The notes beneath the pieces were generated by a model that was not told the origin of the DNA, did not search any database, and worked only from the letters and a program-made list of their open reading frames with translations. Positions 47,801 through 58,686 of a stretch of DNA of 64,000 nt are shown here, piece after piece (the stretch's first letter is position 1; every line of letters begins with the position of its first letter). The position numbers were made by a program, and so were the translations under genes. This DNA is from Cinclus cinclus. Its lineage: Eukaryota; Chordata; Aves; Passeriformes; Cinclidae. The stretch covers positions 9,865,102-9,929,101 of the forward strand of contig NC_085055.1 of the NCBI RefSeq assembly GCF_963662255.1. The letters are read 5' to 3'.

Positions 47801-50800
47801 GCAGGGCACCAGTGGCACCCGAGGAAAGAGAGGACAGTGCCACCTCACTGCCGGCCCCAGGGGTTCCTACTGATGCACAGAGTGACACAAATCTCCCAGT
47901 CTCAGCCACTGCACTGCCCACAGGGGATGTGGGAACTGTGGATCTGGCCAGTCCATCCCTCCAGCCTGCCCCATGGCAGACCCCCACTGGAGAAGAGCTA
48001 CTGCTACCTCCTGATGCTCTGACATCCCCCACAGACACCCCCAGTGCTGCTGGGGCTGCTTACCCAGCCTCAGAAGCTGGAGCCAACACCCTGCCTGAAG
48101 CTGATGGTGCAGCAGGGACATCAGCAAGTCCTGACCTCACTACTGGCCCAGAAACAGCTGTGTCTCCATCTCTTGGGGAGCCACAGCCAGCAGGGATACC
48201 AGCTGGAGCTCCCCAGGAAGCCAATGGACTTGGCACTGGCTTGGGTTCAGATTCAGATGCCCCCAGCCCAGCCCCTTTTGTACCTGATGGACTAGCATGG
48301 CTCAGTGCTGGGATCCAAGGTCAGGGAGCTGAGGGGGTAGGGGACATGGCACAGGTAGGAGGTCCAGGGGACACCAGTCCCTATGAAGATACCCAGAGTG
48401 ACGTGAGCTCTCCAGCCCTTCAGCCCTCAGTATCTCCTGCTGATAATGGAGACCTGCTGCCTGGAGGAACAGAAGACTTGGCAAATGCTGAACTGTCCTC
48501 TCCATCAGCACTTGGGGATGGAACTGGAACAGGAGAAGCCCCAGCACTGGAACAAGTGTCCTTGCCTGGTCCTGCACCTCCCAGCAATGCTAGAATGGAG
48601 CCTGATCTCTCAGAAGCTGAAGGACCAGGGGACCTGCCTAGTGAATCTGCAAGTGCTCCTGGGGCTGTTTTCCCAGCCCTGGGGGCTGTGACTGGCCCTG
48701 CATCTGAAGCAGAGACACCAGTGAGCCCTGACCTCAGTGCTGCCCAGGGAGCACCTGGGTCTCCATCCTTTGGTGAGTCACAGCCACGGGGAACAGCAGC
48801 TGGTGCTCCCGTGGGAACAGGTCTCCCTGTAGCCGAAGGGCCAGACACCGACTCAACTTCAGCATGGGATGCCCCCAGCTCAGCAGCTCATGGACCTGTA
48901 GGACCCTCATCACTTGGCCCTGAGGACCAGCTTGGCACAAATGTGGGGCTGCCAGCAGCAGAAGGGCAAGGAGCCAGCGTGGCAGAGCCAGCACTGGAAG
49001 GAGCAGGCAGTGGGATTGAGTCTGAGCCATCCCTGAGCTTCAGTGCAGGGAATGGAATAGCAGCTGGGACAGATCAACTGCCTGGCACTGGTTCCTCATC
49101 TGGTATTGCCCCTCCCAGTGATGTGGCAGCACCTTCTGTGTCAAGGGGTGATGAAGTGGGACCCATCTCATCTGCAGCCCCTGGTCCTGACAGTGTGTCC
49201 CCAGCCTCTCCAGATGGTGAAACTGGTCCAGCACTTGGTCTGGTGCAGGGGGCTGAGAGTGCAGTGGATGTGGCACAGGCAGGAAACCCAGGGAGTGAAA
49301 ATCCCAACATGGAGACAAGTCCTTCAGCTGTCAACCCTGAGCAGAACCTCACTAACACCGGAGAGCTGCTAGCAGAAGAAACAGGGGATATGGAGCATGC
49401 TGAACTGTCCTCTCCATCAGCACTTGGGGATGGAACTGGAACAGGAGAAGCCCCAGCACTGGAACAAGTGTCCTTGCCTGGTCCTGCACCTCCCAGCAAT
49501 GCTAGAATGGAGCCTGATCTCTCAGAAGCTGAAGGACCAGGGGACCTGCCTAGTGAATCTGCAAGTGCTCCTGGGGCTGTTTTCCCAGCCCTGGGGGCTG
49601 TGACTGGCCCTGCATCTGAAGCAGAGACACCAGTGAGCCCTGACCTCAGTGCTGCCCAGGGAGCACCTGGGTCTCCATCCTTTGGTGAGTCACAGCCATG
49701 GGGAACAGCAGCTGGTGCTCCCGTGGGAACAGGTCTCCCTGTAGCCGAAGGGCCAGACACCGACTCAACTTCAGCATGGGATGCCCCCAGCTCAGCAGCT
49801 CATGGACCTGTAGGACCCTCATCACTTGGCCCTGGGGACCAGCTTGGCACAAATGTGGGGCTGCCAGCAGCAGAAGGGCAAGGAGCCAGCGTGGCAGAGC
49901 CAGCACTGGAAGGAGCAGGCAGTGGGATTGAGTCTGAGCCATCCCTGAGCTTCAGTGCAGGGAATGGAATAGCAGCTGGGACAGATCAACTGCCTGGCAC
50001 TGGTTCCTCATCTGGTATTGCCCCTCCCAGTGATGTGGCAGCACCTTCTGTGTCAAGGGGTGATGAAGTGGGACCCATCTCATCTGCAGCCCCTGGTCCT
50101 GACAGTGTGTCCCCAGCCTCTCCAGATGGTGAAACTGGTCCAGCACTTGGTCTGGTGCAGGGGGCTGAGAGTGCAGTGGATGTGGCACAGGCAGGAAACC
50201 CAGGGAGTGAAAATCCCAACATGGAGACAAGTCTTTCAGCTGCCAGCCCTCACCAGGGTGAACTGCCTGCTGTGCACTTCTCATCTGGTTCAACCTCTCC
50301 CAGTGGTGATGTCACAGCAACCTCTGTTTTTGATCCATCCAGCCTGGGTGCACTTGAAGGAGCAGACAGTGCTGGTGAAGGTCTTCAGCCCTCCCTGGGT
50401 GTTGGCACTGGGGTCCTTCCTGCTGCAGGAGAAGGGGAAAGTGAAGGGGCTGGTGATGGAGGGTCCACAGGGCAGTCCCAGGCTCCTATTGGAATGGGAC
50501 CAACTGGTTCAGAAACCCTTGATGGAGAAATGGGAGGTGTGTTGCAGTCTGCATCTTCTTCCTTGTCTTCAGAGGGGTCTTCAATACCTGGGAGGATGGG
50601 TGAAGCTGCTGATGAAACAAGCCTTCCTGGAGCTGCTGCAGCTGGTGCTGGCTTGAACACAGGCTTGGAGGCTGCTGGGCCTCAAGAAGCCTCTGTGTCT
50701 TCCCTTGGCATCCAAAGTGGTGCCAATACTGAACTTTCCAATGGAAAACTGAGCAAAGGTGATGTGGTGGAGGTGGCTGGAGGAGCCTTGGTGAATGGGG

Positions 50801-53800
50801 GACCTTCTGCTGGTGCCAGCCTGGTCCCAGCAGCTCCAGACAGCAGTGGTGTTTCCAATGGCATGACCACCTCGGTGGCTGCTTCTCCACTTCTCCCTGG
50901 ACATGGGCTGAGCTCGGGCCTGGCACCCAATGGGGACCCTGACTCTGCACCAAACACCCAGAGTGGGAGCAGCCCCCTGCTGTCAGGGTCACCAGGTGGG
51001 CTGTCAGAAGAAGCTGGAGGTGCCCAGTCATGGTCTCTTGAAGATGAGGTGTCCTCAGGCATGCCAGCACCTTTGGGAGAAGCATCCCCTCACGCTCCCA
51101 TATCCCCCAATGCTGCCTCGGTGCTGCCTACAGCTCCACAGAGAGGAAATTCTGCAGAGGGGGTGTCTGCCAGCCCTGGGCTTTCGGCACGTGAGTCCAT
51201 AGTGGGGTCCTCTGCAGGGGGAAAGGGAGAGCTGGGGGCTGCTGTGCCAGGGGGGCCTACCTTGCTCCTGCCTCCCCACCAGCCGGGAAGCCCCGGAGCC
51301 CACTCTGGGGATGGCAACAGCCCTGTTTCTGGAGAAGGGAGTGCTGTGCTCCATGGAACCGTGACAGGGCAAGGGGACGTAACCCATCTCCTTCCCGGTG
51401 CTGCTGGATCTGGGGCACATATGGAGACTCACTCTCCACCTGGGGGGAGTCCAGGGCTCCCTGGCCTTCCTCCTGCTGGGATCAGTGCTGGCAGTCCCGG
51501 AGCAAAAACCCTGGGGCCAAGACCTGCTGGGCGCTCACCACCCGCTGCCCTGCAGCCGTTCCTGGGCAGGGAGCTGCCCACCAGCCTGGCAAACAGAGCC
51601 CCTTCCACCTCTGGGTCGAGCCTTCCTGGAGCCTCCCCAAGCCAGGGAGGATCCCAGGGCAGGTCCCCAGCCACCGCACTCCCAGCCACACCCTGCATCC
51701 CGGCCCTCGCCGGCCCAGCCCCACCAGCCCCCCTGCCCAGGGGCAGGGAGGTGCTTCTCAGGCCAGGAACAGCCACTGTCACCTCCCGAGCATCGTCCCC
51801 CGTGGTTCCAGCTCCACCGGCAGTGCCAGCAGCTGCCCCAACCCTGCCGCCCAGTCCCGCAGGTATGTGATGCTCACAGAGCAGTCTGGGTGGGACTAAC
51901 ACATCCAGTTTCCTGATGGATCATCCTCAGGGACATTCAGTGCCCACAAAACAAGGGATCTATTTGAAGGCAGGATCCTGGGGGAGACCCTGCAAATGAG
52001 CTTGCAGTGTTGGGAGGCTGAGCCTGCTTTCAATGCAGTCCCATCAGCTGGAAAACTTAGCCCCTCGAATTTTTTTTTTAAACAGACATAAATTGGGAGG
52101 CTGTAAAAGTCACTAGAAAGGGCTGTGGGTAGTTAATTCTGTGCTGTCCTCTGCCACAGTCCTTGTACAATGTTCTTCCCCTCCTAATGGCAGTCATTCA
52201 GCGCAGTGTCCCAGCAGACCTGGTTGAAGCAGGGGACAGCAAGGGCCATTATAGCAGGTTTAGGGCAGCTGTGTGTTAGGCAGTGAAAGGCAGGGGAACA
52301 AGCTCCTGCAAGGGAAAGTGACATACAGAGTGTCCCTGGAGGCTTTAGGCAGTGTCCCCCCATCCTTCTGCTGCTCAGGTTCTATCCCAGTAGAAGCAAG
52401 ATAATTTCACCCCTTTTAATTTTTTTTATACAGACCAAAGGCTTTTATGTAAGTGTAGTTTGGTTTTATTGTTTGTTTCTTTGTTTTCTTTTCCAGTTCC
52501 AGCTGTGCCCCTCTATGGGTATGGAGCAAGGGAAAATGATCAGGAGTATGTGGAAAGGAAAGTGGATTTTAATTCTCCACTTTTCAAGCCAGAGACTGGA
52601 TTCCCATTTGGGAAAACCCTGCACAGCTCTCTCTATGTGAGTCTACTTGGGCTTGACTCATTGGGCAAGTGGCCATCACCCAAAACCCGGGGAGAGGCAC
52701 CAGGGACCAGGTGCCAGGGATGGGACTCCTGTAGGGCTGAAGCTATTAGGATGCTGCTGTGGTCTATTTGCAGCAGGAGGTGACTTTGCGGCCATTTCAG
52801 CAGCGTAGGTTGTGGCTTTCCTTGGACATTGCTCAAAATGGACTTGGAAATAAACGGGAGGGCTGCCACCCCCATGCAAGGGCGTGCTGCTGGTCCTGAT
52901 CTCACCTGATGAAGGGATCCCTCTGCTCAGTTTACAGACAATGGACAAATCATTTTCCCAGCCTCAGACAACAGAGTCCTCACATACCCCAACCCTCCTC
53001 CCAGTGGCTTCAATGGCCATGAAGAGGTCCCCATGATTGCTGTGTTCTGGGACAACGCTGACTTCTCCAGAGGTGTTGGTACCACCTTTTACCAGGTGAG
53101 TGAAGCCACCTGGAAGCATGATTGCACAAAACTCCTTTTGATTATAAACTCATCATCTATTCTGTGGATGCCTCTTGAGATATGTAATTAATGGAGCCCA
53201 TGAATGGTTTTTTACTTTTTTGAGCCAAATCTAAGAGCTGTTGGTGCTATGTCAAATCTTGAGCCATCCAAATCCCATCCAGCACTTTGGTTACAGGGGT
53301 CTGTGCGTGACCCCACTCTAGGCCTGTTTTGTCCCACTGGGAGCTAGTGCAGACATGTGTGCTCCCAACCCACAGGAGTTCTCCACCCTCAACACGGCCA
53401 AGCCGCCGTTTGTCCGTGACGTGGAAGCAAAGGTCCAGCGCTACCTGAGGTCCTCCTACTCTGCAGCCTGGACCTTGAAGATCACCTGGGAGAAGGCACC
53501 TGTCTATGCAGCACGGACTGACACCCACAAGGTAAGGGACTGATGGAAGACAGGTGCTGTTGAGTTGTCAAAAAACCCAAGACCCACAGGCAATGACCTT
53601 CTCTGTGCCTGAAAGTAAGAACCAGTTTTGTGATAAAGGCCAGACTTGAAGAATTTTGGGAAAAAGGATTGGGCTGTGCCCATGTTTTGGTGGTTTTCAG
53701 GTTGAGGGACACCTTTAGTTGAACTTCCCCTGTTCTATAAAACCTGTCTCTTTAAGGTGGTGGGAGTTTATTGCACACTAGAAATGCTGTTTTTCATAAA

Positions 53801-54627
53801 CAGTATAAAATTGGGTGAATTTGAAGCTTGTAATGGAACAGCTTTCAAAGTAAAACTATCACATTTTCCATGTGAAACGTGAACCAAGCTGAGCTGTGTT
53901 TGCCTTGTTTCCCTCCAGACCTCAGTCTGGCCATTACACAGCAAGCAGTGCCCCACAACCTGAGTTTTAAACACATCTTTACTCACTTTCTTACCTGTCT
54001 GCAACATTTCTACCCAGACTGTCACATACCAGGCTGTCCTAACCACTGATGGCTTCAGGTCCTACATCCTGATGCTGTACCAGAACGGAGGCATGCAGTG
54101 GGATTACACCAGGCTCACTTCCACCAATGTGCTCATCGGCTACACCAGGTACAGCAGCTCAGCACCCCATCCCTGCCTCCTCTGAGCATCCCACCCACAG
54201 CTCCCGCTGGTTGAATCCTTCCCTCATATCCCAGGGAGTTCCCTACAAGGATGAGGGCTGCATGCCCATATATCCTAACATATAGGGGATAACATAACAA
54301 GCAAATTTGCCCCATCAGGGACTGGATCATGCTGCAGTATGCTATCTTGCTGGGCTGTGCTTATTGTAAGATCCACAGATCCCTCTGGAGTCCTGGGCCC
54401 CCAGCATCCTGGCAGTTTGGGTGGAAGGAGTGGGAAATAGGGGATGTTTGCTGAACTTTGCACCAGTCGAAGGAAGGGATTTCCGTGCTTGGCGGGAGCA
54501 GTTGCTTCCTGCCTCCTCACATTACGTCTTGCCCTGTACACACTGTCTCCAGGGTTTTCTCATGAGCTGCTTGCTGCAGCTGGGTAAGGAAAAGGTGGCC
54601 TGGATGGGAAGCACGGGAGGCACAGGC

Positions 54628-54690
<63 letters not shown>

Positions 54691-57060
54691 GGTGACCACT
54701 CGTGGGTTTCTGCTGCAAATTGCCTGTCAAAATGCTTGAAACCACAGAAGCTGCTCGTGGGGGTCTTCAGATGTTTGTGTGCTTGGCCCCTGATGCAGGA
54801 GGAGTGTTTGCAGCACCCAAAAAGAACCCTGTACCATATATTGAGGAGGAATCAGGCTAGGGCAACTCATTCCTTAGCCCTCCTGTCCCTGCCATGTGGG
54901 TGCTGCAATTTCACTGGCATGGGCTCAGCATGGCTGAAGGGCAGGCTGGGGCTGGGATAATCCCACCCGGGAAGAGCAACCCCTGATTTTTCCTCTTTCT
55001 TCTTCACTCAGTGGGGATGGCTTTTATCACAACGATGACCTGACTAAGAGACCTCCAGCTGCTAAATATCGCCCTGACCAGTTCAGGGGCTACAACACAG
55101 GTAGTACCACACAGCTGGGGTGGGTTCACTAGGAGGGGAATATTCCCAGGCAATGAAATCCAGCCTGCCACTGTGGCAAGGCTCTCACTGTGTTCTCAAG
55201 GCCAGACTTTCCCCCTCAAGCCCATTTCCCTTGGGTACCAGCTATGCCCTAAGGCAGAAACATTCCAGCTGTGCCCATGATCACTTTTTGTGCCAATGAC
55301 TCTGTCCCAAGGCTTGCTTCTTCGAGAGCCTCTCCCCCTGTTTCCCTTCTATTGAGTGGCTGTTGAACATGGTGTCCCATGGCTGGACGTCAATGTGGGC
55401 TTAGTTTCCAGCATCAGCACCACATGACTCACCTTGAGAGAAAACAGCCCCTGTGGTCCCCTTGCCAAAGGTGACAGCTCATGGTTTCTCTCCCTGCTCA
55501 GACATCCGAGGATTGTGGATTTACAAGCTGGAGAGCCGCGTGGGCAACAACTACTGGCTGAAATGCCTGGCTTGGATGGGAAAGCAGCAGGAGCCCAGGG
55601 CATGGAGCCAGGGCCTGCCCACCTGCCCCTGCTCCCTGCAGCAAGGGCAGCAGGACCCACGCTTCAAAAGCAGCCGTGGAGGCAAGTGGACATGCTGTTT
55701 CCTCACCCTCCTCATCCCCAAGCTGTTCTTCCCCACCTTTCCTGCAAGGGTGACTGGGGTCCCAGCTGCAGGGTGGGCAGGTCACCCTAAGAAAAAGGAG
55801 AGGGGGACTGGCCTACCCTTCAGAGACAGGAAAAGTGAGGAGGATTGAGGGCTGACCTCTTCTTGTCTTACTAGACTGGCCAGAGTTTGTCTGACCTGCA
55901 TGGAGATGATGAGGACCAGGGTCTCACCCTGGGAGATCACTTGGATTATCTCCATCAGTTCCTCCAAACCCCTGTAGCACTGTGGGTGATGGGGCGGGAG
56001 ACGAGGAGCCAACTCTGGCTGGATCCTTGCCCCAAGGCAGGTGTGCTGGTCAGGCAGAGCTGGCTGGGCACAGCAGTCTGAGGGTCACTGCTGCCCCATT
56101 TCAGGCAGGTGGGGTGCCCGTGTCTCCATGTTGCACTCGGCCTCCCCCAACCAGCACGGCGCCGGCGTCCGCTGCCTGTACAACAGCCAGAACCAGCTCA
56201 TCGAGGGGCGGCAGGAGAGGTACTGGAGGGCTTCCAGGCAGGCCTCACCCTACCGTGGTAAGCACAGCCAGCCTTGGTACCCCCTGGCTGAGGCTGGCAT
56301 TGTTATAGCCTGTAAATAATTTTAATCTCTGTGCAAACCTGTTTCCTGACATTTCCCATGGAGGGAATGTGGAACTGCCAAAAACTGAGGAAAGCCTCAC
56401 CTGGAACCAGCCCATCTCCCTTCTCCTTCACTTCATCCCTTACTTTTCTTTTTGCCTCCAGACCAGGAGCTGAAGTTGTATGATTGGTGCTGTAATCGGG
56501 CAGGCAGTGCCCACCTCTGTGCCCGCTATAGTGAGAAGAGGCCGAAGATTGGCTGTGATGGATACCAGTCATCCAGCACGGGTGGGTTTGCAGCTCATGT
56601 GCACTCTGGGTGATGCTGTCTTGGTGCCCAGGGCCAAGAGGGAATGTCTCATCTTCCCTATGGTTAAGGCAGCAAGAGCCCTGAGCAGATGGGGGAAGGA
56701 TTTTGGGATGCTCATGTGCAGGTTATGCTATGCCCTGGGCTGTGCGGGGTTGTGGGGCATCTCCCTCAGCACATAACCACCAGCACAGTCTGGAGGTAAT
56801 GGTGCTGCGAGGTGAGGAGGACCACAGCAAATGTGGTTATGGTGTAAGCTGATGTGGGGCTTTCTTGCAACCCTCAAGATTCCTCGGAGGAGGCAGAGAA
56901 TGACTCAGATGAGCAGACAGGTGAGCAGGAGTGTGGGGTCTCCTTTCCTTCTGTCCCTGTTTCCCTGGAAGAAAATGCTCCAGGGCTCTCAGCTTGCCCC
57001 ACAGGGAGAAGGTGGCTGAGCAAAGCTCATTTCTTCTTTGCAGATGAAGAGGACAAGTAA
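44899..57060 (+). CDS. MUC4-like secreted mucin with NIDO and AMOP modules
   Basis: Exons 44899-44959, 46835-51862, 52497-52636, 52931-53095, 53376-53531, 54018-54148, 55012-55100, 55502-55681, 56105-56257, 56462-56581, 56879-56920 and 57044-57060 are phase-consistent and give 2,093 residues. Residues 1-20 form a signal peptide (MGTRGWTLSTFLGCCTWILH). Residues 21-1696 (one 5,028-nt exon) are rich in Ala, Ser, Gly, Pro and Glu, with repeats. Residues 1697-1920 match the MUC4 NIDO region (PETGFPFG, SLYFTDNGQIIFP, FWDNADF, GTTFYQEF). About 1930-2072 is an AMOP module (CLAW, CPCS, DWCCN, CARY, IGCDGY). The protein then ends in an acidic tail (DSSEEAENDSDEQT, DEEDK) instead of the VWD, EGF and membrane parts of MUC4, so it should be secreted. 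It lies between MUC20 and MUC4 and is probably a partial MUC4 duplicate. Confidence 0.9.
48040..48484 (+). repeat. Older diverged copy of the same repeat family
   Basis: The encoded sequence SPDLTTGPETAVSPSLGEPQ and then IQGQGAEGVGDMAQVGGPGD aligns in order with SPDLSAAQGAPGSPSFGESQ and LVQGAESAVDVAQAGNPGSE of the recent copies, but only as protein. It represents an earlier round of expansion. Confidence 0.6.
48485..49338 (+). repeat. Large coding tandem repeat, copy 1
   Basis: About 854 nt (from the codons for AELSSPSALGDG to METSPSAV) recur 912 nt downstream, in frame (304 codons). Over the first 836 nt I count only two differences, giving Arg versus Trp in SQPRGTAAG and Glu versus Gly in GPEDQLG. 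Confidence 0.93.
49397..50250 (+). repeat. Large coding tandem repeat, copy 2
   Basis: This is the second copy, separated from the first by about 58 nt encoding the less similar NPEQNLTNTGELLAEETGD segment. The near identity implies very recent duplication or ongoing gene conversion. Confidence 0.93.
54629..54687. repeat. (GT)n microsatellite
   Basis: About 28 GT dinucleotides lie in the intron between the exons ending at 54148 and starting at 55012 of the MUC4-like gene. Confidence 0.95.
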
Positions 57061-57760
57061 CTGGGAGGTTGCACACCCGCAGCACATTCTGGGCCATGGC
57101 TGATCCTCCAAGTCCTTTGATCTGCTCTTCTCCCATGTCCCCCCACAGAACCCATCACCCCTGCCCACCACGCTGGGCAGCTCACTTGGCCAGTGCCTGC
57201 AGTTGCCTGCCCTGAAACAAGTTCACATTTCTAACCCAGACTTGTCCCAAGGATTCAGTTGCTTTAGTTGCCCTTTCCTAGCTGCAGCTGAGGGGCAGAA
57301 CTGGTGGGGAGGTGGGCAGGTACCCCCCACTGCACACACCAGCCTTGTCCTTGCTACATCCCACTGTGCTCCTATACTGCAGGGTGAGGCTGGACCCCTG
57401 GCAGCCAGGGAAAGGGTAAACACCATGCATGGATTGACTTGCCAAGCCCTTAAATACTAGGGTGCACCAGGCTTGTCCTGTGACCCAGTCCTGTCTTGTC
57501 CCCTACTTTTGTTTCCCAGCCATTCCTCCCTGAGTGGTCCCTGGGCCCTGTGCTCAGGAGCAGGGACAGTTCTCCAGATCAAGCTAGAATCAGATCAGTA
57601 GGTCTGCTGGGTGTGTGACAGAGGGCAAAATGCAACTCCACAATCACAAATGTTGGAAGAATAATAATTTTTTGTGTGTAAGAGAATATCTTCCTTTCTT
57701 AAAAAATAAATCAATCATTGTCAAATCTTGTTTGTTCAATAAAACCTTGGAAGGTTTTTT
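57061..57760 (+). other. 3' UTR and poly(A) signals of the MUC4-like gene
   Basis: Two AATAAA hexamers (57705-57710 and 57738-57743) are followed by a T-rich run (57754-57763). They give the gene its own complete 3' end, about 0.65 kb after the stop codon. This argues against its being an artificially cut-off MUC4. Confidence 0.75.
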
Positions 57761-58249
57761 TTTGAGCATCACTGATCCTGCAGCAGCCATGTCCTCTGCC
57801 AAACTGGGGTGAGAAACAGCGATGGGGCAGGCTTGGAGCAGCAGGATCACAGGATATTTCTGTTCTCGGCTTTAGTGCTGGAGATACGGCTAAGCCAGGG
57901 TCTAGGACAGTGAATGGGGTGGGAGTTGAGGGTGATGGGGTCTGATATACCCTCCTAGGATCAGCATCTCCTAAACACCAGGATTGAAGGGCTATGGGAT
58001 GTTTGTGGGGACCAAAGCCCAACCTGTGTGATCTAAGCCACTGTAAACTGTCCCTGAAAGCAGTGTGAGGAGACTTGCAGGTGTGTTGGGAAAATGAGGG
58101 GATGAAGCCACCAAAAAATTTACATCCATTCTCAGTTTGGCTCTGTGAATGGGATCAGCAGAAAGCAGAGACTTGAGGGCTCAGTGATAGTGAAGCAGGG
58201 CTGGCACAGGGACCCCTGAGGTACAGACAATTTAATAGCAAGCCAACAT

Positions 58250-58261
58250 TTTTGGTTTATT
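58250..58261 (-). other. MUC4: Poly(A) signal of MUC4
   Basis: Minus-strand AATAAA (58261-58256) sits about 55 nt beyond the proposed MUC4 stop codon at 58316, with ATTAAA about 25 nt further on. This supports the terminal exon call at 58686-58316. Confidence 0.6.
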
Positions 58262-58315
58262 CTATTTGATTTGTAAGGGATTACAATCACTGCATTGCCC
58301 CACCTGACCCTGCTC

Positions 58316-58686
58316 TCAGGGGCTTTGCAGGGTCTGGTTATATTGCACTAGCACATACCCTGGTGCAGACACGTTCAAGGATGATCCCCGGTGTCTCTGC
58401 AGGTCCTCAAGGGAAGGTGAAATTCTCCTGCTTTGGTCACTCAACATAAACACACATTCAAAAAAGCACCCTCTCTGGAGTGAATCCTCCCAGAACCCAA
58501 AAGGCAGCTGTCTGTCCCCTGCTTCCATGTGTGGCTGATGCTGGAGACCTTGAAAGCAAGCAGTGGAGCAGGCAGCAGTGTCTGGCTCCTCCGTGAGCCT
58601 GGAGGTGCCAGAAGAGGACCAGTGGCAGGTTAGGGCTGCTGGGGGGATTGGCTTGGAGGCACAACGTGAGGTCTCTGGATTCTTAT
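58316..58686 (-). CDS. MUC4: Terminal exon encoding a long MUC4 cytoplasmic tail
   Basis: After a 'cctttgcag' acceptor, 122 sense codons run open to TGA at 58318-58316. The junction creates RPFSYKNPETS, aligned with the FSY of the short human tail, and the poly(A) signal follows directly. Alternatively, reading through the donor at 59946 reaches TGA at 59945-59943, which would end the protein at HRHQHRG just after the membrane. Confidence 0.6.

Noticed and set aside
49074..49760. 228-codon minus-strand frame (and a relative at 48420-48848)
   Set aside because: It is the antisense shadow of the repeated mucin exon; it recurs because the sense repeat recurs.
54421..54960. 179-codon plus-strand frame with Val-Cys repeats
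   Set aside because: It translates the GT microsatellite inside an intron.
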